Of a stretch of DNA of 36,555 bases, positions 10,101 to 18,784 are shown piece after piece; position 1 is the stretch's first letter; each line of letters starts with the position of its first letter. Under the pieces are notes generated by a model, which was not told the DNA's origin, ran no database searches, and saw nothing but the letters and a program-made list of their open reading frames with translations. Location: NCBI GenBank assembly GCA_028723085.1, contig JAQYFP010000021.1, positions 1-36,555 of the forward strand. The letters run 5' to 3'. Both the position numbers and the translations under genes were made by a program. This DNA is from Erysipelotrichaceae bacterium (GTDB lineage: Bacteria > Bacillota_I > Bacilli_A > Erysipelotrichales > Erysipelotrichaceae).

Positions 10101-10550
10101 GAGAAAAAAGAAATTAAATCCGCTAATATTTCCTTTAATGGTTATATTCCAGAATCGTTTACAGACAATGATGGAGATAAATTATCGTTGTATCAAGATA
10201 TTCAAAAAATTAAAACAAGCGATGAATTAAGAGCGTATAAAGAACGTGTTCATGATTTATATGGAACAATACCTAGTCAAATTGAAAGTTTATTTGAACA
10301 AAAGGAATTGGATTTATTCGTAAATATTCCAGGTGTTTATTCTTTAGTTGAACAAGATAAATACTATGTTATTACGATGGACGAAGCTTGGACAAATCAA
10401 TGTGATGGTGTGAAATTATTTGAAAAAATGAATGCCATTAGTAATCGCATTAATTTACGCTTAACCAATCGTAAAATTGAAATATCAGTCATCAAGAAAC
10501 CAAAAACAATGTTGTATAAAGTAATTAAATTATTAGAGGAAGGTCTATGA
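7200..10550 (+). CDS. mfd: Transcription-repair coupling factor
   Basis: 1116 aa; UvrB-like N-terminal part, [75 protein letters not shown]. Confidence 0.97.
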   Translation: [1116 protein letters not shown]

Positions 10551-10822
10551 GATTAGATAAATATTTAAAAACTGCTCGTATTTTAAAGCGAAGAGAAGCG
10601 GCTAAGGAATTAGCGCTTCAAAAAAGAATTAAAGTCAATGATCGTATTGCCAAACCGAGTACAGAACTAGAAATTGGTGATGTGATTGAAATCCAATTTG
10701 GACAACGAATTGTAGTGATTCGTGTTTTAGATATCCAAAAACAAGTTTCAAAACAAAATGCGCAGTTATTATTTGAAATAATTCGTGAAGAAAAAATTGA
10801 AGAAAATATTGAGAATGAATAA
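10547..10822 (+). CDS. S4-domain RNA-binding protein (RqcP/YabO-like)
   Basis: MRLDKYLKTARILKRREAAKELALQKRIKVNDRIAKPSTELEIGDVIEI is a typical S4 domain; overlaps the mfd stop. Confidence 0.88.
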   Translation: MRLDKYLKTARILKRREAAKELALQKRIKVNDRIAKPSTELEIGDVIEIQFGQRIVVIRVLDIQKQVSKQNAQLLFEIIREEKIEENIENE

Positions 10823-10875
10823 TTACTAATTTTTATAATTGAAAAAATAAAAATATATAGTATTATAAACACGCT

Positions 10876-11265
10876 ATGAATTTAAATGTACAGCTCATTG
10901 ATGTGATTCAAGATGAAATTATTTTTGATGGAATCGCAAATGTTGAAAATTGTAAAAATGGATTAAAAATCGAAATGAAGAATCAATCAATAATTACTTG
11001 GAAAGTATATGCCAAAGGAATTGTGATTGAAATTGCTTCAGATTATAGAATATTGCTTCCTTTAAAGGAAAACTCATGTTCAAAGGGGCATATTGATACG
11101 GAATTTGGAACCATGGAATTGAAATGTGATACGAATTTGTATCGCATAGATGAAAATTTTATTGAAGTAAAATATAGTTTGAATCCAGATGATGATTCAA
11201 ATTCATTTCATTTTAAATTAGTAGGTAAGGAGGATATATCATGGCAAGCATTGATGTTCAATTAA
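10876..11265 (+). CDS. DUF1934-like (YwiB-type) beta-barrel protein
   Basis: 129 aa; directly upstream of argS, as ywiB is in Bacillus; sequence similarity by eye only. Confidence 0.6.
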   Translation: MNLNVQLIDVIQDEIIFDGIANVENCKNGLKIEMKNQSIITWKVYAKGIVIEIASDYRILLPLKENSCSKGHIDTEFGTMELKCDTNLYRIDENFIEVKYSLNPDDDSNSFHFKLVGKEDISWQALMFN

Positions 11266-12875
11266 AACAAGCTATCCAAAAAGCAGTGCAAAACGCATTT
11301 GAAGTAAATTTAGACTGGGAAACAATTGTTGTTGAAGTACCAAAAAATAAAAACCACGGTGATTTTTCTAGTAATGTGGCTATGCAGTTAACTCGTCAAT
11401 TAAAACAAAATCCAAGATTAATTGCGCAAGCTATTATTGATGCCTTTGATAGTGAATGTGTTTCTAATATTGAAATTGCAGGACCTGGGTTCTTAAATTT
11501 CACAATCAATAAAAATCAATTCACAAATGTTATTAAGGAAGTATTAGAAAAGAAAGAATTATATGGGGTACAACCTCAAAACGGAATTAAAGTAAATTTA
11601 GAATATGTTAGTGCCAATCCAACAGGTTCATTACATTTAGGACATGCCAGAGGTGCGGCTTGGGGAGATAGTTGTGCTCGTATTATGAAAAAAGCAGGTT
11701 ATGATGTAACTCGTGAGTATTATGTAAATGATGCGGGAAATCAAATTACGAATTTAGCTTTATCTTTAAATGCTCGTTATCGTCAAGCTCATGGTATTGA
11801 AACAGAAATTGGAAAAGATGGATACAATGGAGCCGATGTTAAAGAAAAAGGATATGAATTAGCTAAACAATATCCAAATCAATATTTAGAACCTACTAAA
11901 GAAAATATTGAATTCTTTAAAAAAGAAGGAATTCGTTTTGAATTAGATAAAATTAAAGAACATTTGGCACAATATCGTGTTTCTTTTGATATTTGGTCAA
12001 GTGAACAAGCGATTCGTGATGATGGAAAAATGGATGCTGCTTTAAAAGTTTTAGGTGAAAAAGGATATACTTACGAATCTGAAGGAGCATTATGGTTTAA
12101 AACAACTGAATTTGGTGATGATAAAGACCGTGTTTTAAGAAAACAAGATGGATCTTATACATATTTAGTTCCTGATATTGCTTATCATAATGATAAATAC
12201 CAAAGAGGATATGATGTTATTGTTGACTTCTTTGGTGCGGACCACCATGGATATATTCCACGTTTAAAAGCTTCTATGAGTGCATTAGGAAATGATCCAG
12301 ATAAATTGAATGTTGATATTATTCAAATGGTTCGTTTAGTTAATGATGGTGTAGAAATGAAGATGAGTAAACGAGAAGGAAATGCGACAACAATCAATGA
12401 ATTGTGCGATAGCGTTGGTGTTGATGCAGCTCGTTATTTCTTCGTTCAAAGAGCATTGGATTCTCATTTAGATTTTGATATTGAATTGGCTAAGAAAAAA
12501 TCAAACGAAAATCCAGTTTATTATGCTCAATATGCACATGCCAGAATGTGTTCCATTCAAAAACAGGCACAAGATATTGAATTGGCAACGTCTTATGATT
12601 TGTTAGTGGATGAAAAAGAAATTGAATTAATGAAGACTCTACAAGAATTTAACAAAGTGATTGTGGACACCGCAAAATCTCGTCAAGTTCATAGAATGTG
12701 TCATTATATTCAAAATTTAGCGTCAAAATTCCATAGTTTCTACAATGCTTGTAAAGTTATTGATCGAGACAATTTAGAATTAAGTGCGCAAAGATTAGCT
12801 TTAGTAAAAGCCACTCAAATTGTTTTAGCAAATGCATTGGATTGCATAGGAGTTGAAGCAGTTGAATCAATGTAA
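11241..12875 (+). CDS. argS: Arginine--tRNA ligase
   Basis: VNLEYVSANPTGSLHLGHARGAAWGDSCARI, FGADHHGYIPRLKA, VEMKMSKREGNATTI; SD AAGGAGG. Confidence 0.97.
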   Translation: MASIDVQLKQAIQKAVQNAFEVNLDWETIVVEVPKNKNHGDFSSNVAMQLTRQLKQNPRLIAQAIIDAFDSECVSNIEIAGPGFLNFTINKNQFTNVIKEVLEKKELYGVQPQNGIKVNLEYVSANPTGSLHLGHARGAAWGDSCARIMKKAGYDVTREYYVNDAGNQITNLALSLNARYRQAHGIETEIGKDGYNGADVKEKGYELAKQYPNQYLEPTKENIEFFKKEGIRFELDKIKEHLAQYRVSFDIWSSEQAIRDDGKMDAALKVLGEKGYTYESEGALWFKTTEFGDDKDRVLRKQDGSYTYLVPDIAYHNDKYQRGYDVIVDFFGADHHGYIPRLKASMSALGNDPDKLNVDIIQMVRLVNDGVEMKMSKREGNATTINELCDSVGVDAARYFFVQRALDSHLDFDIELAKKKSNENPVYYAQYAHARMCSIQKQAQDIELATSYDLLVDEKEIELMKTLQEFNKVIVDTAKSRQVHRMCHYIQNLASKFHSFYNACKVIDRDNLELSAQRLALVKATQIVLANALDCIGVEAVESM

Positions 12876-12895
12876 TTTTTTTAAGGAGTTTTATT

Positions 12896-13192
12896 ATGAA
12901 AAAATCAATGATCGATGTCGCTCTTGATGTTTTAAAAGAGCAAAAACAACCTATGTCTTTTATTAATCTATGGACAGAAGTAAGTAAACAAATGGGATTT
13001 AATGAATCACAATTTGAAGACAATATCGCACAATTTTATACAGACTTATCAATTGATGGGCGTTTCTTCAGTATGCCTCAAAATACTTGGGATTTAAAGA
13101 GTCGTCATACTTTATCGGAAAGCGTAATGGATACAGATTCTATTTCAATTGAAGATGAAGATGATGTTGAAGAATTAGAAGAAAACGAGTAA
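12896..13192 (+). CDS. rpoE: DNA-directed RNA polymerase subunit delta
   Basis: MKKSMIDVALDVLKEQKQPMSFINLWTEVSKQMG (HARE-HTH) with a short acidic tail EDEDDVEELEENE. Confidence 0.85.
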   Translation: MKKSMIDVALDVLKEQKQPMSFINLWTEVSKQMGFNESQFEDNIAQFYTDLSIDGRFFSMPQNTWDLKSRHTLSESVMDTDSISIEDEDDVEELEENE

Positions 13193-13201
13193 TTATCATT
13201 T

Positions 13202-13238
13202 TTTCTTCATTTTAGGTGTGTATTATAAAATGAAGAAA
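13202..13238. repeat. 13-bp perfect inverted repeat downstream of rpoE
   Basis: TTTCTTCATTTTA (13202-13214) / TAAAATGAAGAAA (13226-13238), 11-nt loop. Confidence 0.7.
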
Positions 13239-13257
13239 GGAGAAGGAATGTGCAATA

Positions 13258-13281
13258 AAGATGCGTATGCATCTTTTTTTT
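13258..13281 (+). terminator. Rho-independent terminator upstream of the tag-like cluster
   Basis: AAGATGC GTAT GCATCTT followed by a T-run. Confidence 0.8.
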
Positions 13282-13309
13282 ATGATAGAATAAGTGCGAG
13301 GTATAAAAT

Positions 13310-14119
13310 ATGTTTAAAAGTATAAAATATGTAATTAAAGAAAATTATTCAAATTTATATCGTATTTATAGTATTTCTAAATATGAATTATTAGCCGATA
13401 TGCGAGATACAAAATTAGGATTGTTTTGGAACTTTGCATCTCCTGCCATTAATTTATTAACATATTGGTTTGTCTTTGGAATTGTCATGGAACGAAAAGC
13501 TGTCGATGGTATTCCCTTTTTTAATTGGATGTTAGCTGGAATGGTTGTCTGGTTTTTTGTTCGTCCTTGTATTGTCGATGGATGTAATGCGATTTTTTCG
13601 CATGCCAAAGTGATATCAAAAATGAAATTTCCTGTCAGCGTTTTACCGGCTACTGTAGTTTTAAAAGAATTATTTAATCATCTTTGTTTAATGATTGTCT
13701 TATTTGTGATTTTCATGTTTCAAGGATATACGCCTAATATTCACTGGCTAGGATTAATTTATTATTGTTTCTGTGCCATTGCCTTTAGTTTATCTGTCAC
13801 AATGGTATTATCTGTTTTAAATATGATTGCTCGTGATACAAAGAAATTTGTGAGTTCTATGATGCGTTTATTATTATATTTAACACCTATTTTATGGCCA
13901 TTGTCACGCTTTGATTCGATTCCTTTACTAACAACTATTATGAAAATCAATCCTATTTATTATATTGTATGCGGCTATCGCGATTGTTTCTTTTACCATC
14001 AAGGATTTTTAGCTTATCAAAATCAAGCAATTTGTTTTTGGATTATTACCATAGCTTTATTTGCGTTTGGTAGTGTATTGATGTATAAATTTAAAGCGAA
14101 GTTCTCAGATTTAATCTAA
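13310..14119 (+). CDS. ABC-2 type polysaccharide/teichoic acid export permease (TagG-like)
   Basis: 269 aa with six or so TM segments (LGLFWNFASPAINLLTYWFVFGIVM, IVDGCNAIFSHAKVISKMKFPVSVLPATVVLKELFNH); paired with the ATPase downstream. Confidence 0.88.
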   Translation: MFKSIKYVIKENYSNLYRIYSISKYELLADMRDTKLGLFWNFASPAINLLTYWFVFGIVMERKAVDGIPFFNWMLAGMVVWFFVRPCIVDGCNAIFSHAKVISKMKFPVSVLPATVVLKELFNHLCLMIVLFVIFMFQGYTPNIHWLGLIYYCFCAIAFSLSVTMVLSVLNMIARDTKKFVSSMMRLLLYLTPILWPLSRFDSIPLLTTIMKINPIYYIVCGYRDCFFYHQGFLAYQNQAICFWIITIALFAFGSVLMYKFKAKFSDLI

Positions 14120-14131
14120 GGTGGTGAAGCT

Positions 14132-14941
14132 ATGGAAGAATATGCAGTTATTTTTGATCACGTTTCAAAAATCTATAGTTTAAAATCAAATGACAAAAAA
14201 CAAAAAGGCAAAAGATTCTATGCCCTTAAAGATATTAGTTTTAAAATTCCTAAAGGTGAAGTTGTTGGTGTTTTAGGTACAAATGGATCAGGTAAATCAA
14301 CGATGTCTATTATTTTATCGGGTATTTCGCAACCAGAACAAGGAACGATTACCGTTAATGGACAACAAGCATTGATTGCCATCAACACAGGTTTAAATCC
14401 TCAATTAACGGGATTAGAAAACATCGAATTAAAAGGGGCTTTACTTGGTTTACGGAAAAAAGAAGTACAAAAAATTATTGATGGTGTTATTGAATTTGCC
14501 GAATTAGGTGATTTCTTATATCAACCCGTTAAGAAATATTCATCAGGAATGAAATCACGACTAGGTTTTTCAATTAACTTAGCTTTAGACCCTGATATTA
14601 TGATTGTCGATGAAGCTTTATCGGTTGGAGATAAACGCTTTGCGCAAAAGTGTATTGATAAAATGACAGAATTAAAAAATAGTGGAAAAACCATTATTTT
14701 CATTTCCCATTCACTTCCACAAGTTGTTTCTTTTTGTGATACGGCAATTTGGCTTGAAGGTGGTATGTTGAAAGAATACGGTGACATTAATGTGGTAGCG
14801 GATCACTATGACAAGTATGTTAAAGAATTAAGTGCACTTTCGAAAAAGGAACAAAAGAAAATTTTAAATAAAAAATTTGAAGAAAGAATTATTAAAGAAG
14901 AAAAGAAAGAATCGTTTATTAATCGATTATTTGAAAGGTAG
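14132..14941 (+). CDS. Teichoic acid/polysaccharide ABC transporter ATPase (TagH-like, short form)
   Basis: Walker A GVLGTNGSGKSTMS, signature YSSGMKSRLGFS, Walker B DIMIVDEALSVGD; TagH/RfbB-type ATPase. Confidence 0.9.
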   Translation: MEEYAVIFDHVSKIYSLKSNDKKQKGKRFYALKDISFKIPKGEVVGVLGTNGSGKSTMSIILSGISQPEQGTITVNGQQALIAINTGLNPQLTGLENIELKGALLGLRKKEVQKIIDGVIEFAELGDFLYQPVKKYSSGMKSRLGFSINLALDPDIMIVDEALSVGDKRFAQKCIDKMTELKNSGKTIIFISHSLPQVVSFCDTAIWLEGGMLKEYGDINVVADHYDKYVKELSALSKKEQKKILNKKFEERIIKEEKKESFINRLFER

Positions 14942-14947
14942 GATTTT

Positions 14948-15334
14948 ATGAAAACAGTAATAACATATGGTACTTTTGATTTATTTCACATTGGACATTT
15001 AAATCTTTTAAAAAGAGCAAAAGAATTAGGAGATTATTTAATTGTAGCTGTGAGTTCAGATGATTTTAATGCTTTAAAAGGAAAGAAATGTAAAATTAAA
15101 GACACAGATCGTATGGCAATTGTTGAAGCTATTAAATATGTTGATAAAGTGATTCCAGAAACAAGTTGGGAACAAAAAATTGAGGATGTTAAAAAATATA
15201 ATGTCGATGTATTTGTGATGGGAGATGACTGGAAAGGAAAATTTGATTTTCTAAAAGATTATTGTGAAGTTGTTTATCTTCCAAGAACAGAAGGAATTAG
15301 TACAACCCAATTGAAAGAAGAATTGAAACAATAG
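14948..15334 (+). CDS. tagD: Glycerol-3-phosphate cytidylyltransferase
   Basis: MKTVITYGTFDLFHIGHLNLLKRAKELGDYLIVAVSSDDFN and RTEGISTTQL. Confidence 0.92.
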   Translation: MKTVITYGTFDLFHIGHLNLLKRAKELGDYLIVAVSSDDFNALKGKKCKIKDTDRMAIVEAIKYVDKVIPETSWEQKIEDVKKYNVDVFVMGDDWKGKFDFLKDYCEVVYLPRTEGISTTQLKEELKQ

Positions 15335-15344
15335 GAGGCTTTAT

Positions 15345-17576
15345 ATGTTATTAAGTATCGTTGTTCCTTTTTATAAATATAAAAACTATTTAAATGAGTG
15401 TCTAGACTCTCTTTTAAATAGTTCTTTTCATGATTTTGAAACGATTTTAGTGTTAGATCACAATGAAGAAAACATTGATGATTTACTTCAAACATATTCT
15501 TCATTAAATATTCGTGTGATTCATAATGAAAAACACGGTGTTGCGAGTTCTCGAAATGCGGGTATTAAAGCTGCTAAAGGAAATTATATTTACTTTTTAG
15601 ATAGTGATGACTATGTATTAAAAGATACTTTATATTTATTATCAAAATGTATTACAAATCAAGACATTGTATATGGACAAGTAAATAATACTTGGAACAA
15701 TATGGCAAATTACTTAGAAAAACAAGCTAAGAAATTAGAAAATCTTGATGACGAAGAAGTTGAAATGAAAGAAATGGAATCGCAACAAAAAATTCAAGAT
15801 TTCATTAGTCAATATAATCAACCTGAATCCACTTTATTGGCGTATTATCATATGTTCAAAAAGAAAAGAGGTTCTAATAATATAACTGTTCTATCTCATG
15901 CGTATTCAAGAACGTTCTTATTAGAAAACAACATTGAATTTAATGAAAGTTTGACATATTATAGTGATTTTCCATTTATTATTGAATGTTTATCAAAAGC
16001 GAAAACATTTAATGGATGTTTAGATGCGATTTATGTTAAGAGAAGACACAATGATCCTATTAACTATCCAGCACTTAGACAAGAAGAAAATGAAGGAAGA
16101 TTCTATGAAAGAATGAATTCATATGAATTGTCCTATAAAAAGACCAATAATGAAATTCTTACCGAAATGATTGATTATAAAATTATTAATTATTATTTCC
16201 GTCATTTCGTAAAACGATTAAGAAGAAGTGAAAAACCAGAATGGAAAAATGAATATTTCAATCGTTTTAGTGAAGTCATGAATTTAGTCAGTGATAAAGC
16301 TATTTCAAAGTATTCTAAAGAAAAACAAAAAATGATTGCGTCTTTAAAAAATAAAGACTTAAATAAGACTTTAAAATTAGTGCGTACATTCTTGGGTAAA
16401 AAGAAATTAAAGAATATGACACATAATAAGAATACGATGTTTAAATTAGCTTATTATCATGTATATTTGAAAAAACCAATTTTAAAGAATGTCGTTTTAT
16501 TTGAAACATTTAATGCGAAGAATTATTCTGATTCTCCTAAATATATTTATGAATACTTGGCTTCTCATTATGGAGACCAATATGAATTTGTATGGGCATT
16601 GAATAATGGGGCTAAACCCAAATATGGAGGTAAAGTAGTAAAGCGTTTCTCTTTTGAATATGCGTATTACTTAGCTCGTGCTCAATATTTAGTCTTCAAT
16701 GTTCGTCCACCTCTTTGGTATCGTAAACGAGAAGGACAAACGTTCTTGGAAACATGGCATGGAACGCCTTTAAAACGTCTTGTGTTTGATCAAGAAGAAG
16801 TAACAGCAGCTTCTCCTAAATATAAACAACAATTCTATAAACAAAGAAAAGATTGGGATTATTTAATTAGTGCCAATGATTTTTCAACAGAAACATTTGC
16901 ACGTTGTTTTATGTATGAAGGAGAAATCTTGGATATAGGATATCCTCGTAATGATATTTTATATGCTCCGAATAAAGAAGAATTGGCAGTTGAAATTAAA
17001 AAGAAATTAAATATCCCATTGGATAAAAAAGTAATTTTATATGCACCAACTTGGCGTGATGATGAATACTATGGAAAAGGACAATATAAATTTGAACTTC
17101 AACTGGATTGTAAAATGTTGAAAGAAAAAATTGGAAATGAATATGTATTGTTGTTAAGAACGCATCAATATATTTCAGATCGATTGGATACAACGGGATT
17201 AGAAGGATTTGCGATAAATGTATCTCAATATGATGATATTTCGGAATTGTATTTGATTAGTGATATTTGTATTACGGATTATTCTTCGGTATTCTTTGAT
17301 TTCGCAAACTTAAAACGACCTATTTTATTCTATACATATGACATTGAAAAATATAAAAATCAATTAAGAGGTTTCTATATCGATATGACAAGTGAAGTAC
17401 CTGGTCCTTTACTATATACAAATGAAGAAGTATTATATGCGATTGAACATATTGATGAAGTCGAACAACAATATAGTGAACGCTATCAACAATTCTATGA
17501 TCGTTTCTGTCATTTAGATGATGGAAATGCGTCTAAGCGATGTGTAGAAAGAGTATTTTTAAATAAGAAGGACTAA
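15345..17576 (+). CDS. Bifunctional protein: N-terminal GT2 glycosyltransferase plus C-terminal CDP-glycerol glycerophosphotransferase (TagF-like)
   Basis: GT2: LLSIVVPFYKYKNYLNECLDSLL, HGVASSRNAGIKAAKGNYIYFLDSDDY. TagF-like: ETWHGTPLKRL, DIGYPRNDIL, LYAPTWRDD, ITDYSSVFFDFANLKRPILFY. Confidence 0.9.
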   Translation: MLLSIVVPFYKYKNYLNECLDSLLNSSFHDFETILVLDHNEENIDDLLQTYSSLNIRVIHNEKHGVASSRNAGIKAAKGNYIYFLDSDDYVLKDTLYLLSKCITNQDIVYGQVNNTWNNMANYLEKQAKKLENLDDEEVEMKEMESQQKIQDFISQYNQPESTLLAYYHMFKKKRGSNNITVLSHAYSRTFLLENNIEFNESLTYYSDFPFIIECLSKAKTFNGCLDAIYVKRRHNDPINYPALRQEENEGRFYERMNSYELSYKKTNNEILTEMIDYKIINYYFRHFVKRLRRSEKPEWKNEYFNRFSEVMNLVSDKAISKYSKEKQKMIASLKNKDLNKTLKLVRTFLGKKKLKNMTHNKNTMFKLAYYHVYLKKPILKNVVLFETFNAKNYSDSPKYIYEYLASHYGDQYEFVWALNNGAKPKYGGKVVKRFSFEYAYYLARAQYLVFNVRPPLWYRKREGQTFLETWHGTPLKRLVFDQEEVTAASPKYKQQFYKQRKDWDYLISANDFSTETFARCFMYEGEILDIGYPRNDILYAPNKEELAVEIKKKLNIPLDKKVILYAPTWRDDEYYGKGQYKFELQLDCKMLKEKIGNEYVLLLRTHQYISDRLDTTGLEGFAINVSQYDDISELYLISDICITDYSSVFFDFANLKRPILFYTYDIEKYKNQLRGFYIDMTSEVPGPLLYTNEEVLYAIEHIDEVEQQYSERYQQFYDRFCHLDDGNASKRCVERVFLNKKD

Positions 17577-17578
17577 AC

Positions 17579-18784
17579 ATGATTAAATGGATTAAAAAAA
17601 TTGTTCATAAATGCATTGTGATTTTTAATCGATTAATTTATCGTCTTATACCTGTTGATGACCATACGATTTTATTTATTGCCTTCCATGGAAGAGGATA
17701 TTCCGATAATCCTAAGGCCATTCATCAAGCTATGATGAAAGATGATCGTTTTAAGGATTATAAATTTGTATGGGCAATAAAACATCATAAAAGTAAAAAT
17801 TTAGATATTCCGAATGCGAAAATCATCGAATACTTTAGTTTGAGTTATTTCTATTATTTAGCGCATTCGAAAATTTGGGTAGTAAACTGTAAGTTACCTG
17901 GATATGTATTAAAAAAGGAAAATCAGATTTATCTACAAACATGGCATGGAACACCATTAAAGCGATTAGCTCATGACATTGTCTTAAGCGAAGATGCAAC
18001 GTTCTATCGTTCACAAATGGATGCAGCAAGTATGTATAAAACATATGACGTTGATGTAGCTCGTTATAACTACATGATTTCACCCAATGCCTTTTGTTCT
18101 AAGATTTTTCCAAGTGCATTTGCCATTGATCCAAGTAAGTTAATTGAAACAGGATATCCAAGAAACGATGTGTTATCGCATATTAATGAACAAGATGTGA
18201 TGAATAAGAAAAAAGAATTACATCTTCCTTTAGACAAGAAAGTCATTTTATATGCACCAACATGGCGTGATAATTCCTATGTTGCCCAAGGATACACATT
18301 CCAATTAAAAGCAGATTTTAGAAAGTGGAAAGAAATATTAGGTGATGATTACATTGTTTTATTTAAACCACATTATTTAATTATTAATTCTTTTAAAGAA
18401 GATGAACAATTAAATGGTTTTCTATATTCAATGGATGCGACTATGGACATTGCACAATTATATGAATTATCTGATATTTTAATTACTGATTATTCTTCTG
18501 TTTTCTTTGATTATGCGATATTAAATCGTCCTATTTATTTTTATATGTATGATTTAGAAGAATATGCTCAAGATTTACGAGGATTCTATCTAGATATTCA
18601 TAAAGATTTACCAGGAAAGATTTATCGTAATGAAGAGGATTTATTAGTTGATTTAAAGAATAATGTCTTTGATTATGAACACTTAAAAGAATTTAATGCG
18701 TATTTCAACAACAAAGAAGATGGAAATGCTTCAAAGCGTGTTATTGATATTCTTTATAAGGAGATTAACCATGGGGTTAAGTAA
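17579..18784 (+). CDS. CDP-glycerol glycerophosphotransferase family protein (TagF/TagB-like)
   Basis: QTWHGTPLKRL, ETGYPRNDVL, LYAPTWRDN, LITDYSSVFFDYAILNRPIYFY. Confidence 0.9.
   Translation: MIKWIKKIVHKCIVIFNRLIYRLIPVDDHTILFIAFHGRGYSDNPKAIHQAMMKDDRFKDYKFVWAIKHHKSKNLDIPNAKIIEYFSLSYFYYLAHSKIWVVNCKLPGYVLKKENQIYLQTWHGTPLKRLAHDIVLSEDATFYRSQMDAASMYKTYDVDVARYNYMISPNAFCSKIFPSAFAIDPSKLIETGYPRNDVLSHINEQDVMNKKKELHLPLDKKVILYAPTWRDNSYVAQGYTFQLKADFRKWKEILGDDYIVLFKPHYLIINSFKEDEQLNGFLYSMDATMDIAQLYELSDILITDYSSVFFDYAILNRPIYFYMYDLEEYAQDLRGFYLDIHKDLPGKIYRNEEDLLVDLKNNVFDYEHLKEFNAYFNNKEDGNASKRVIDILYKEINHGVK

Noticed and set aside
10618-10872. Minus-strand 84-aa ORF rich in I, S and F
   Set aside because: Antisense of the S4-domain gene; composition reflects AT-rich complement rather than a real membrane protein.
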